64,000 nucleotides of DNA from Microbulbifer agarilyticus (GCF_019800665.1 NZ_JAHVKO010000005.1:124001-188000), one strand, 5' to 3'. Positions 47,050 to 56,344 are shown, counted from the stretch's first letter. Notes: a model not told the origin generated them from the sequence alone. Translations and numbers: made by a program.

Positions 47050-47862
47050 CTAGTCAGGACGCCCCTTGCCCCCGCTGCGGTGAATATGGTTCTGGATCGC
47101 GGTCAGCATTCCGCGCAGGATGCCGAGCTCCATATCGTCCGGGCGCACGCGACTGAACAGGCGGCGCAGACGGGTGATGGTTTGACGGGGGTTGTCCGGA
47201 TCGATAAACCCGAGCTCCGCCAGTGCCAGCTCAAGATGCTCGTAGTACAACTCCATGTCCTCAGCCCTGGCGGGCGGACGGTCCCAGTCGCTGAAGCGCA
47301 GCGCTTCGCCCTTATCAGCTTCCAGCGCGGCCATGCGGGCTTCGTACACCAGCACCTGCACCGCTGTGGCGAGGTTCAGAGAGCTGTATTCGGGATTGGA
47401 GGGAATGTGCACGTGGTAGTTACACGCCTGCAGCTCATCATTGGTAAGACCGCGGTCTTCGCGCCCGAACACCAGTGCCACCGGGTGGGTTTTTGCCTCC
47501 GCTACTGCACGCTCACCGCATTCTCGCGGGGTCAGCAATGGCCAGGGTATACGGCGCTCACGCGCACTGGTGGCCACTACCAGGCCACAATCTGCGACCG
47601 CTTCCTCCAGCGTCTCCACGACTACAGCGGAATCCAGCAGCTCTGATGCGCCGGCAGCCCGCCATACCGCATTGGCGGCAGGGAATTCCCGCGGCTGCAC
47701 CAGATACAACTGACCCAGCCCCATATTTTTCAGGGCGCGAGCGGCGCCACCGATATTGCCCGGGTGCGCACTGTTCACCAGTACAACACGGATGTTGTCC
47801 AGTGCGGCAAGCGCTGACTGAGAAGCCATCTGGGTGGAAGTTTCAGAAGGAGAAATCGCCAT
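47050..47862 (-). CDS. trmJ: tRNA (cytidine/uridine-32-2'-O)-methyltransferase
   Basis: 270 residues from the ATG at 47862; a GTG at 47916 and an ATG at 47829 are also possible and no ribosome site decides. SPOUT-fold motifs: VVLVNSAHPGNIGGAARALK, VALVFGREDRGLTNDELQ and IPSNPEYSSLNLATAVQV. TrmJ modifies position 32 of tRNAs. It lies next to iscR and divergent from suhB, a typical arrangement. Confidence 0.93.
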   Translation of the reverse strand: MAISPSETSTQMASQSALAALDNIRVVLVNSAHPGNIGGAARALKNMGLGQLYLVQPREFPAANAVWRAAGASELLDSAVVVETLEEAVADCGLVVATSARERRIPWPLLTPRECGERAVAEAKTHPVALVFGREDRGLTNDELQACNYHVHIPSNPEYSSLNLATAVQVLVYEARMAALEADKGEALRFSDWDRPPARAEDMELYYEHLELALAELGFIDPDNPRQTITRLRRLFSRVRPDDMELGILRGMLTAIQNHIHRSGGKGRPD

Positions 47863-48047
47863 GGTGAGTACCGGGGTCTGAGCTGGTTTGCAGGTAGCGA
47901 GGCGCTGCTCGGCCACTCTACACTTGACTGTTACAAAACGGGCGCGGAGTGTAGCAAAATTGTACGGAAATCCCTACAATCGCGCCCGCCGGCGAGCCCG
48001 GCATTGCTTTTTACCATCCACAATCCACAACTGATCGCGGAATCCCT

Positions 48048-48854
48048 ATGGAACCCATGCTGAATATTGCCCTGCGCGCGGCGCGCAAGGCCGGTGAACT
48101 GATCGAACGCGCCTGGGAGCGCGGCGACCTGATGAAGTTTGAAGAAAAAGGCCGCAACGATTACGTGACGGAAGTGGACAAGGCCAGCGAGCAGGAAATC
48201 ATCTATCACCTGCGCAAGGCCTACCCCAAGCACAGTATCCGCGCCGAAGAAACTGGCGTCATCGAAGGCGCCGAGCCTGAGTACGAGTGGATTATCGACC
48301 CACTGGACGGCACCACCAACTTTATTCACGGCATGCCGCACTTCGCGATATCAATCGCCTGTCGCTATAAGGGACAGATCGAGCATGCAGTGGTCCTGGA
48401 CCCGATTAAGCGTGAAGAATTCACCGCGAGCCGCGGTCGTGGCGCAGCCCTGAATGGCCGCCGTATTCGTGTATCCAACCGTCAGGGTTTGAACGGCGCA
48501 CTGATCGGCACCGGTATTCCATTCAGTGGCGAACAACTGGATAACATCGACGCCTACCTGGCGGCAATGAAAGAAATCGCCGGGCAAACTGCCGGCATTC
48601 GCCGTCCAGGTGCCGCAGCACTGGACCTCGCCTACGTTGCCGCTGGACGTTTTGACGGCTTCTGGGAGATGTACCTGAACACCTGGGACATCGCTGCAGG
48701 CTCACTGCTGGTCAAAGAAGCTGGTGGCCTGATCAGTGACTTCCGCGGTGGCAACGACTACCTGGACTCCGGCAACCTGGTTTGCGCCACCCCGAAAACC
48801 TTCAAGCCACTGCTGCAAATTGTGGGCAAGCACCTGGGTAAAATTCGCCAGTAG
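48048..48854 (+). CDS. suhB: Inositol-1-monophosphatase SuhB
   Basis: 268 residues. Metal-binding motifs: IRAEETG, WIIDPLDGTTNFIHG and the late WDIAAGSLLVKEAGG. SuhB is an inositol phosphatase and, in E. coli, an Nus-factor partner in rRNA transcription. It is followed by a strong bidirectional terminator. Confidence 0.96.
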   Translation: MEPMLNIALRAARKAGELIERAWERGDLMKFEEKGRNDYVTEVDKASEQEIIYHLRKAYPKHSIRAEETGVIEGAEPEYEWIIDPLDGTTNFIHGMPHFAISIACRYKGQIEHAVVLDPIKREEFTASRGRGAALNGRRIRVSNRQGLNGALIGTGIPFSGEQLDNIDAYLAAMKEIAGQTAGIRRPGAAALDLAYVAAGRFDGFWEMYLNTWDIAAGSLLVKEAGGLISDFRGGNDYLDSGNLVCATPKTFKPLLQIVGKHLGKIRQ

Positions 48855-48891
48855 CCGTCTCCTTGCGGGGCAACCCCCGGCAAAAAACAGC

Positions 48892-48925
48892 AATAAAAAA
48901 GGGCGCATATGCGCCCTTTTTTATT
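48892..48925. terminator. Bidirectional terminator between suhB and the GGDEF/EAL gene
   Basis: A perfect palindrome GGGCGCATATGCGCCC (48901-48916) with A-tract before and T-tract after. It serves suhB on the plus strand and the cyclic-di-GMP gene on the minus strand. Confidence 0.85.
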
Positions 48926-48955
48926 GCTTCACTTTTATTGTTTCAAAACGGCTGT

Positions 48956-51900
48956 TCAGAGTGCCGGCGCCAGATCTTGCTCACGCGGAGCACGGCGTTT
49001 CAACACGCCATCCAAAACCTCATCCAGAGGCACCGGCCTGCCAATGTGATAGCCCTGTACCAGGTCTACGCCAATCTTATCCAGCTTGTCGACAGTTGCC
49101 TGATCTTCCACAAATTCCGCAATGGTCTTTGCCTTCAAGCGATGCGCCACCTGATTGATCGACTCTACAATCATCAGGTCAACGAAGTTCGAATCCACGT
49201 GCCGCACGAAACTTCCGTCGATCTTGATGTAATCAATCGCGAAGTTTTTCAGATAGTTGAAAGAACTGAGGCCATTACCAAAGTCATCCAGTGCAATGGT
49301 GCAGCCCATACTCCGCAGCTCCGCTACAAACTGGCTCGCGCTTTCCATCTGGTTGATCATTGCGGTTTCGGTGATCTCAACGCCCAACTGGCTTGGCACA
49401 ACAGAGGAGCCGCGCAACATGTCAAAAAACGCCTGCTGAAATGCACTGTCACTCAATGCATCGGCAGAAAGATTCAACGCAAATTTCAATCCGCTCTCGG
49501 TAATTAACGCGGCTTTACGCCCAAAGAACTCTTGCGCGACCCAGCTATCGATTTGCAGCATCAACCCGTAGCGCTCCGCCGCCGGAATAAATGCACCGGG
49601 GAAAATAATATCCCCATTGCTATCGAGCATGCGCACCAGGATTTCATAGTGGTGAATTTCTGAAGGATTAGCTGAGTTCGCGATTGGCTGGGCATACAGA
49701 CTAAAACTCCCCTGGTCCAGAGCAGTGCGAATACGAGAAGCCATATGAATTTCACGATGCTGCTCCGCCGCCGCGCTGCGGTCGGGTTCGTACAGCATCA
49801 CTACGCCGCGCCCGCTGTGCTTCGCCGAGTAGCATGCGACATCCGCCTGACTCATAAGGTCAGCGACCTGACTATTTTCATGGGAGACTTCTGTCACCCC
49901 TACACTGGCACCGACATCGAAAATCCGGCCGCCCCACGGGAAACGCAGCGCAATAATCTTCCGCACCAGCTGTTCGCAGCGGGCAATTCCCTGCTCCTTG
50001 GAGCAATCCCGCAGCAGGATGCCAAATTCATCACCCCCAAGACGCGCCACCTGGTCTGACGCGCGCAGGTGACCTCGCAAGAAGCGTGCAACATTTTTTA
50101 ACAATGCATCACCGGCCTGATGCCCGGCGCTATCGTTGATAACCTTAAAGCGGTCCAGATCCATATAAGCCAGCACATGGACACGGTCTGAGTTTCGCAC
50201 CGTGCTTACCGCTTCCAGCAAATCTCGTCGAAACGCCTCCCGATTCGGTAGGCTGGTCAAGTGATCGTGACTCGCCTTATAGCGTAATTGACGAATTAGC
50301 TGGCGCGTTTCTGTCACATCCTGAAAGACCAGTACTGCCCCAAGTAATTCACCATTGCAGGAGCGCAGTGGGGACGCGGAGCACTTGACGTCATAACCAC
50401 TTCCGTCTCGGTGGTAAAGCACAGCGCCTTCGGCAGAGAATACCGATCGGTTTTGGGTCAGACACTCCTCAACTGGGCGCGGAACTTTTTCGCTCCCACG
50501 TCCATAAGAAAGGTTCAAAATGGTTTCAATTTGCTTGCCCTGCACTTCATTCAGTTTCCAGCCTGAAAGCTGCTCGGCAACAGGGTTCATAAACGTCACG
50601 TTGCGATACTGATCCGTGGCGATAACCGCGTCCGCAATCGCGTCCAGGGTTACCTGTAAACGCTCTTTTTCCTCCCCCAGCGACTGCGCCATTTGTTTAT
50701 TTTGGGTAATGTCCCGCAACACACCGATCAAGCGCAGCGACTCATCTCCATGACTCGACTCCATAATATGCGCAACTTCATGAATCCAGCGCAGCTCGCC
50801 CGAGTCTGTGCGCACACGATACTGGCAATCAATATCCGCCGCGTCGCCATCGATATGGGCTTCCTGAGCCGCCTGCAGCCGCTGCCGATCTTCACCGACC
50901 AACCTTTGTAGCCAATCATCTCTGCTCTTCAGACAGGAAGGTTCAATCCCTATGCCGCTACCCAACCATTCAGAGAAGAAGGTCTTGCCCGTAATCAAGT
51001 CCCAGTCGTAAACCACCTGGCCGGTCACCGAAAGAGAAAACTTCCAGCGCTCTTCCGCGCGCGCGAGCTGCTCTTCGCTGTGTTTGCGCCAATCGATATC
51101 CTCGACCTGAACAACCACGTACTGAGGTTCATTGTTACTTCCCCGAGCTACCGAGCAAGACCAGTGGCCCCACAACTGCTTGCCATCTTTGCGGATAAAG
51201 CACAGCTCTGCGTCCTGAACGAAGCCAAATTCCAGGTCCAGCAATGGGCGCTCAAAGCCCTCGGTCTCCTCCCGGCGAATGCCGATCCCATACGGTGGTA
51301 TCGATACAACCTCGTGAATACTCATGCCACGCAGTTCGACATCGGTGAAGCCGATAAAGCGGCAAAAGCTGGGATTGGATTGGATGATGCGGTTATCCAG
51401 CGAAACAAGCAGCATGCCAATGCGCGAGGATGCCATCGCCGCACGAAAGCTACTCTCGACCTCAATGATCCGCTGTCCGCGCTGACGCTCCACACGCGAC
51501 ACCACCGCCATGATGTAGGCCGGGAATACTGCGGCGTACAACGGCAACAGGTCCAGCGAATCCTGTACTTCACCCGCCCCCACAGGAAGCCAAGGCAGGC
51601 GACCAGAAAATGCCAGCAACTGCACCACGATGGCGACAAATATCAGCAATAGCGACTGGAATATTTCCAGTCGAGAAACCGCCCAAATCAGAGGAAGCGA
51701 GATAAATACGAAGGGGTGTGGGAAGGCAAAAAGTAACAGGGATATGCCAGTCAAGGCGAGGGAGGAAACCGTAAGGAAACGGGAACACGCGCGCAGGCTG
51801 AAATCACATACTCCGCTTCCCGTTAACCACAAATAGACGATCGGGAAAAATACGCTGATACCAATTACATCCGCAAGATACCAAACGAGAAAGACATCAA

Positions 51901-52456
51901 CGAAGGGTAACTCTGCAAACCGGAAGGCAACAAAGGCACCGAAGCCGGCCCCCACAAAGGTGGGCAGCAGGGCTCCAAACATTATGAATTTCAGCCAGCG
52001 CCCTGTGCCGTCAAAAAAATCGCCCCTTGCACAGAACAATCGCAGTAGCCCAGCTGCACAGCATGCTTCAATGGCGCCAGCAAGCGAGTAGAGGGGGGCA
52101 ATTGCAGTATCGATCCCCGAGACAACAGCGGCCGCGAGCGTACCCGCGAACGATGCTAGTAACAACATTGGCCATGACGAATAGGAATAACGAAACAAAT
52201 ACGCGATCGTCAACGCATCTGCCAGCCAGATAGCGGCAATGCCATCACTGATCGAAAGGTGGTGTTTACACAGATAGGCAAGTGCGTAGCAACCCAACGC
52301 GAGCACAATCGCCCCGGACCAAAGGCCAGCAGAGGTTGGCTGCTTCGGGCCCGCTGGCGGCAGCCCGAACACCTGTTGTTGACTGCCCTCAATTTGCGCG
52401 CGCGCGATCATCGCCCCTGTTTTCCCTTTGTAATCATATTCTTTTTCTCTTGCCAT
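48956..52456 (-). CDS. MASE1-PAS-GGDEF-EAL cyclic-di-GMP enzyme
   Basis: 1166 residues. An N-terminal MASE1 membrane domain with about eight helices (about 40-320) is followed by three PAS-type domains (starting about 328, 465 and 600), a GGDEF domain (motif RLGGDEFG near residue 807, with the I-site RASD five residues before) and an EAL domain. The EAL motif is EILVRM near 938; LALNLSAD, GVEITETAMI, LDDFGNGLSSF, IKIDGSF, AEFVED and DLVQGYHIG keep the catalytic residues. Both activities look intact, so it may synthesise or degrade cyclic-di-GMP depending on sensory input. The PAS kinase gene lies 58 nt upstream on the same strand. Confidence 0.95.
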   Translation of the reverse strand: MAREKEYDYKGKTGAMIARAQIEGSQQQVFGLPPAGPKQPTSAGLWSGAIVLALGCYALAYLCKHHLSISDGIAAIWLADALTIAYLFRYSYSSWPMLLLASFAGTLAAAVVSGIDTAIAPLYSLAGAIEACCAAGLLRLFCARGDFFDGTGRWLKFIMFGALLPTFVGAGFGAFVAFRFAELPFVDVFLVWYLADVIGISVFFPIVYLWLTGSGVCDFSLRACSRFLTVSSLALTGISLLLFAFPHPFVFISLPLIWAVSRLEIFQSLLLIFVAIVVQLLAFSGRLPWLPVGAGEVQDSLDLLPLYAAVFPAYIMAVVSRVERQRGQRIIEVESSFRAAMASSRIGMLLVSLDNRIIQSNPSFCRFIGFTDVELRGMSIHEVVSIPPYGIGIRREETEGFERPLLDLEFGFVQDAELCFIRKDGKQLWGHWSCSVARGSNNEPQYVVVQVEDIDWRKHSEEQLARAEERWKFSLSVTGQVVYDWDLITGKTFFSEWLGSGIGIEPSCLKSRDDWLQRLVGEDRQRLQAAQEAHIDGDAADIDCQYRVRTDSGELRWIHEVAHIMESSHGDESLRLIGVLRDITQNKQMAQSLGEEKERLQVTLDAIADAVIATDQYRNVTFMNPVAEQLSGWKLNEVQGKQIETILNLSYGRGSEKVPRPVEECLTQNRSVFSAEGAVLYHRDGSGYDVKCSASPLRSCNGELLGAVLVFQDVTETRQLIRQLRYKASHDHLTSLPNREAFRRDLLEAVSTVRNSDRVHVLAYMDLDRFKVINDSAGHQAGDALLKNVARFLRGHLRASDQVARLGGDEFGILLRDCSKEQGIARCEQLVRKIIALRFPWGGRIFDVGASVGVTEVSHENSQVADLMSQADVACYSAKHSGRGVVMLYEPDRSAAAEQHREIHMASRIRTALDQGSFSLYAQPIANSANPSEIHHYEILVRMLDSNGDIIFPGAFIPAAERYGLMLQIDSWVAQEFFGRKAALITESGLKFALNLSADALSDSAFQQAFFDMLRGSSVVPSQLGVEITETAMINQMESASQFVAELRSMGCTIALDDFGNGLSSFNYLKNFAIDYIKIDGSFVRHVDSNFVDLMIVESINQVAHRLKAKTIAEFVEDQATVDKLDKIGVDLVQGYHIGRPVPLDEVLDGVLKRRAPREQDLAPAL

Positions 52457-52514
52457 ATTGCTCTTAAAGCAATGTGGCCTCAGGGTATTTTATTGTTTGG
52501 CTAAGTCGACGACT

Positions 52515-54524
52515 TCATCCCTGACTGTCATCATTCGCAAACTCAAAAGACAAGCCGCGCCGCAGCGCCTCGGAGAGCATCGCCAGGTCATAGTTGATCG
52601 GAATGCTCAAGTCCACGCATTGAGCGGGCTGATCCATAATGCCCACAAGCGGAATGCGGGCGGTTGCCGGATCCTGGCGCAGAATACTGGAAAAATCTTT
52701 GAGCAATACACCGTGTAAATCATCGTCAACCAAAATAAGATCAGGTTGAGCGGTCCGTGCACTGAAAATGCCCTTCATCGCATCGTTACACACCTGTACC
52801 ACTATTTGTTCCACCGACGACAATACTCCCCTGAGCCGGTTTGCATTCGCAGTGTGCCCCGTTACATACAGTAGCCGGCACGGAGGCAATGCCTTGGCAT
52901 AATCTGGACGCGCGGCCATGCGCAGCACTTCACTGGGAGCATCGTTCATCAGGAAGTCGATCCAGAATACCGACCCCTGCCCCTCTTCACTATCAAAGCC
53001 GATACGCCCACCCATGGCTTCGGTCAATTGCCGAGCAATTGCCAACCCCACACCGGTACCTTCAATTTTTCCCTGCTCAGCGCCAAGCCGGTTAAAGGGC
53101 TCAAAAACCTGAGGCTGCTTGCTGGTAGGGATTCCGCAACCGGTGTCCAGTACGCTGAGACGCAGCCAACCTTCCGCCTGCGGTACGAGCGAAATAACCA
53201 CCCGCCCGTTTTCCCGATTGTATTTGATCGCATTCCCAACCAGGTTGAGCACAACCTGCTTGAAACGCACGGGATCCGCGAGGATGTAGGCCCGCTCCCA
53301 CCCCAAAGGCTCGAACGTGAGGCTCACCTTGCGCGTTTCCGCCAGCGGTTCCAATAGCTGGCGGCAATCTGCCACCAGATTGGCCGGCTGCACCAGTTCG
53401 ATCGACGGCGCGAGACGATTACTGTCAATTCGCGCCAGATCCAAAACATCTCCCACTAGGTGCAGCAGGTGTTGCCCGGCCTTGCGAATTTCTGCCAGAC
53501 GTAGGCGCTGATCCGGATTAACGCTCTGATCCAGCTCTACCATCTGGCTGAAGCCCAATATAGCGTTCAGAGGGGTACGCAACTCATGCCCCAGGCTGGA
53601 GATCAATTCCGCCCGACCTTTGTTTTCTTGCTTGAGACGAAGCAACTCTTGCTCCGCGTGCAACTGCTTCTTTTTACCAGCAGTTACATCCTGCAGGGTT
53701 CCCAATACGCGAATCGGCTGGCCAGCACTACTGGTTTGCAGGTTGCCGCGGCAACGCACCCAGATCACGTGGCCCTGTTGATGCTTCAGACGATACTCCA
53801 CATCCAGAGGTAGGCGTTCACGTACCGTATCCTCCATCGCCTGCTTCACATCCGGGTAATCCTCGGGAAGCATGTGCGTCTTCCAGCGGGCCAGTGCCGC
53901 CCTTGCATCAGCATCACTTTGCCGACGCGGGTAGCCGAGTAATTGCCAACAGGCCTCGCTCAGGACCACCTCATCAACACGCAGATCCCACTCCCAAAAG
54001 CCATCACCGACCGCATCGAGAGCATTCTGTAACCGTTCACTAGAAAAGTTAGATGGGCCACGCGCTTCCAAGGGCTCGCTGTAATCCGTACACCCACCAA
54101 GAAAAAAACGGTCGCCCGCGGGATCGGTAAAGGCCCGCGCCCAAAGGCGCAACCACACCGGTTGGCCATCGCGAGAGGTAGCACGGAAGGCCGTATCCAC
54201 AAACGTCCCTTGCTGCGATAAACGGCTGCGCAATGCCCGCAATGCGTCGCGCTCATCCGCGTGTACCAGGCTCAGGTCACCACTCCATATACTGCTGAGT
54301 GCAATGTCCGGATTTTCATGCAGCTGCTGCCAGACGTTACCGGTCGCACGCTGAACCCCAGTCTCCGGGTGCCACTCCCAGAACCCCTGATTCACATTCA
54401 ACAGCAGGCCGTGCAGATACTGAACCTGGTCCAACGCCTGTTCCGCACCCAAACTCGCCAACTCACCGGGAGTAGCAAGTAAAAAGTCGCCAGTATTGGA
54501 TTGAGTTAGAGTCGTCTTCGACAC
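52515..54524 (-). CDS. PAS-domain hybrid sensor histidine kinase with degenerate receiver
   Basis: 669 residues from a GTG at 54524. At least two PAS domains (about 30-145 and 150-275) precede HisKA with His313 in SLGHELRTPLNAILGFSQ and an HATPase domain (N-box VGNAIKYN, G1 DTGCGIP, G2 GTGVGLAIARQL). The C-terminal 120 residues fold like a receiver (PDLILVDDDLHG) but the acidic pair at its start is replaced (LLYVTGHTANAN), so it may not be phosphorylated normally. No membrane segment: cytoplasmic sensor. It may signal to the neighbouring GGDEF/EAL protein; that is inference. Confidence 0.92.
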   Translation of the reverse strand: MSKTTLTQSNTGDFLLATPGELASLGAEQALDQVQYLHGLLLNVNQGFWEWHPETGVQRATGNVWQQLHENPDIALSSIWSGDLSLVHADERDALRALRSRLSQQGTFVDTAFRATSRDGQPVWLRLWARAFTDPAGDRFFLGGCTDYSEPLEARGPSNFSSERLQNALDAVGDGFWEWDLRVDEVVLSEACWQLLGYPRRQSDADARAALARWKTHMLPEDYPDVKQAMEDTVRERLPLDVEYRLKHQQGHVIWVRCRGNLQTSSAGQPIRVLGTLQDVTAGKKKQLHAEQELLRLKQENKGRAELISSLGHELRTPLNAILGFSQMVELDQSVNPDQRLRLAEIRKAGQHLLHLVGDVLDLARIDSNRLAPSIELVQPANLVADCRQLLEPLAETRKVSLTFEPLGWERAYILADPVRFKQVVLNLVGNAIKYNRENGRVVISLVPQAEGWLRLSVLDTGCGIPTSKQPQVFEPFNRLGAEQGKIEGTGVGLAIARQLTEAMGGRIGFDSEEGQGSVFWIDFLMNDAPSEVLRMAARPDYAKALPPCRLLYVTGHTANANRLRGVLSSVEQIVVQVCNDAMKGIFSARTAQPDLILVDDDLHGVLLKDFSSILRQDPATARIPLVGIMDQPAQCVDLSIPINYDLAMLSEALRRGLSFEFANDDSQG

Positions 54525-54622
54525 CGTATTACCGTGATCGTATTGTCGCGAATGCTAAATATCGCCAGGAAAGGCCGTAGATGACAGCCAGATTACGGCT
54601 AGTGAATCACTTATTGCTGGAT

Positions 54623-54745
54623 AAAAAAAGGCCCCGCAATGCGGGGCCCAAAATAGCGATGATGAGAGAAAACGGGAAGTCACGCATTATTTCGTTTGCC
54701 ATAACCCGTGATGGATTCCCGGAGCATGGATCTTTCGACCCATGT
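54623..54745 (-). ncRNA. Predicted sigma-54 dependent small RNA, about 120 nt
   Basis: Read on the minus strand, the region downstream of a sigma-54 promoter forms three stems. Stem 1 is CATGGGTCGAAAGATCCATG (54744-54725), an 8-bp helix with a GAAA tetraloop. Stem 2 pairs CGGGAA with TTCCCG and, inside it, TCACG with CGTGA. Stem 3 is a terminator, GGCCCCGC / GCGGGGCC (54648-54630) with seven T's. No ORF with a ribosome site fits. A start near 54745 is predicted from the promoter spacing; the end is the T-tract at 54623. The combination resembles nitrogen-regulated RNAs such as Pseudomonas NrsZ in layout only; I see no sequence match. Confidence 0.65.
54630..54648 (-). terminator. Terminator of the predicted small RNA
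   Basis: Stem GGCCCCGC / GCGGGGCC with a 3-nt loop and seven T's on the minus strand. It is about 105 nt upstream of the histidine-kinase start and serves no protein gene, because nothing convincing is encoded upstream on this strand. Confidence 0.85.
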
Positions 54746-54754
54746 CATAGGTAT

Positions 54755-54771
54755 TGCAACTGGTGTGCCAA
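54755..54771 (-). promoter_or_regulatory. Sigma-54 (-24/-12) promoter
   Basis: Minus-strand TTGGCAC (54771-54765), 5 nt, TTGCA (54759-54755). GG and GC are separated by 10 nt as required; only the G after GGCAC differs from the consensus (A). The predicted start is about 54745, at the foot of stem 1 of the predicted RNA. Confidence 0.75.
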
Positions 54772-54937
54772 CTTTTTAAGAAAGGCAAAATAAACAGAAA
54801 AAAGTCGCGACAGAATGAAAAGTGTACGCAAATTAACCAATCCAAAACGGCGGCGGGTGAAATGGCTGTGCTATACACAAGAGTTTTACCGAAAAATGAC
54901 AACGGTTGACCCATCTTTGAACGCAAAAATCCACTAA

Positions 54938-54954
54938 TGCACCAAAAGGATGCA
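54938..54954. promoter_or_regulatory. NtrC-like enhancer site
   Basis: TGCACCAAAAGGATGCA, compared with the NtrC consensus TGCACCA-WWW-TGGTGCA: the left half is perfect and the right half matches 5 of 7. It lies about 190 nt upstream of the predicted RNA start, a normal enhancer distance. Confidence 0.5.
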
Positions 54955-55191
54955 AATTACGACCATTTGGATAATATGTGACTTTCTATCCACCCTTTTG
55001 TGCAAACACACTACCCAATATCGACTTATTTACGCTGGTCTCGGGTCAAAATAGGTCTCACAAACAAAGTTTGAGGTCTAAGTGCCCTCGAATAACGTGT
55101 CCCGAATCGGCATCTGCGGTAGGATTTGCCTTTCGGTCCACGCACTGCGCAACGGGCCGAGATCGGTAGGCTCTAACAAGGTTGTAAAAAT

Positions 55192-56334
55192 ATGAAAGTA
55201 GTTCCCGAAGCCCCCCGTATCTGGCTCACGACGATACTCTTCGCCAGTACCGGGCTGGCGGCTGTGACCCTGGTGCCGCTTTACGGTTTCATGGTCGGGT
55301 ACCACTGGTATCAATGGTTGGCATTCGCTGTACTGGGTGCCTTTTGCGGTTTCTCCATCACCGCAGGCTATCACCGTCTCTGGTCGCATCGCACCTACGA
55401 GGCCCACTGGTCCCTGCGGCTGTTTTATGCGCTGTTCGGCGCAGCCGCGCTCCAGAACAGCGCGCTGATTTGGTGTTCTGGCCACCGTCGCCACCACCGC
55501 CACTGCGATGACAACGAGCAAGACCCTTATTCAGCCAAGCGCGGATTCTGGTTCTCCCACATCGGCTGGATGCTGCGGGAATACCCCAGCGGTGAAGTCG
55601 ACTTTGATAACGCCAAAGACCTGCAGCGCGACAAGATCGTAATGTGGCAGCACAATAACTACATCGCGATTACCGTTGCCATGAACGTTGGTGTGCCTCT
55701 GGCCCTGGGCCTGCTCACCGGCGATGTAATCGGCATGCTGCTGCTGGCGGGTATTCTGCGCATTGTGGTTAACCACCACACCACCTTCTTTATCAACTCC
55801 CTGGCGCATATCTGGGGCCGCCGCCCTTACACCGATGAAAATACTGCCCGCGACAACGATTTGCTGGCGTTTTTCACCTTTGGTGAGGGTTACCACAACT
55901 ACCACCACATCTTCCAGACCGATTACCGCAATGGCATCCGCTGGTACCAGTGGGATCCCACCAAGTGGCTGATCAAGACCGCAAGCTGGTTTGGCCTGGC
56001 ACGCAACCTGAAAACCGTGCCGGCCATGCGTATCCAGCGCGCCATGCTCACCATGCAGTTCAAGCGCGCGGAGCAAAAGCTGGAGAACTCCAAACATAAA
56101 GAAGGCTGGAAGCAGCTGCTGGAGCGCGAAGCACAAGACTTCTCTGAATCGCTCGCCGAGTGGAAAGAGCTGCAGCAGCAACGCTATGAAAATGCCCGCG
56201 AGCGGCTGGTGGAAAAGTGGGAAAACGCAGCCATCCGCACCCGCGTTAAAGAGCTGGAGTACAGCCTGAAGATGCAGCGCAAACGCTTGCAGATCATGAT
56301 GGAACAGTTCCACCTCGCTCCTGCGGCGGCGTAA
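55192..56334 (+). CDS. Membrane fatty-acid (acyl-CoA) desaturase with coiled-coil tail
   Basis: 380 residues. Three His boxes bind the di-iron centre: HRLWSHRTYEAHW (HxxxxH), GHRRHHRHCDD (HxxHH) and EGYHNYHHIFQ (HxxHH). Four hydrophobic segments place it in the membrane. It introduces a cis double bond, most likely delta-9, into saturated acyl chains with oxygen and an electron donor such as rubredoxin or ferredoxin. The last 95 or so residues (about 285-380) are charged and helical (EREAQDFSESLAEWKELQQQ), predicted coiled coil; most bacterial relatives end near residue 300. AAGG lies 10 nt upstream of the ATG. Confidence 0.93.
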   Translation: MKVVPEAPRIWLTTILFASTGLAAVTLVPLYGFMVGYHWYQWLAFAVLGAFCGFSITAGYHRLWSHRTYEAHWSLRLFYALFGAAALQNSALIWCSGHRRHHRHCDDNEQDPYSAKRGFWFSHIGWMLREYPSGEVDFDNAKDLQRDKIVMWQHNNYIAITVAMNVGVPLALGLLTGDVIGMLLLAGILRIVVNHHTTFFINSLAHIWGRRPYTDENTARDNDLLAFFTFGEGYHNYHHIFQTDYRNGIRWYQWDPTKWLIKTASWFGLARNLKTVPAMRIQRAMLTMQFKRAEQKLENSKHKEGWKQLLEREAQDFSESLAEWKELQQQRYENARERLVEKWENAAIRTRVKELEYSLKMQRKRLQIMMEQFHLAPAAA

Positions 56335-56344
56335 ACAACGAAAA

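Larger units (their letters stand above)
54525..55191. other. Intergenic region, histidine kinase / desaturase
   Basis: 667 bases holding the predicted small RNA, its sigma-54 promoter and the NtrC-like site. The remainder (54955-55191) holds the desaturase leader: an inverted repeat CAAAC-AAA-GTTTG (55061-55073) flanked by repeated GGTCT words at 55037, 55054 and 55075. No credible protein gene: short ORFs in the area lack ribosome sites. Confidence 0.7.

Noticed and set aside
54867..54879. TGTG-CTATA-CACA dyad upstream of the predicted sRNA
   Set aside because: Too short and common to assign to a regulator.
54581..54926. Short frames of 70 (plus) and 79 (minus) residues in the sRNA region
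   Set aside because: No ribosome sites, unlikely composition, and they overlap a structured region better explained as RNA.
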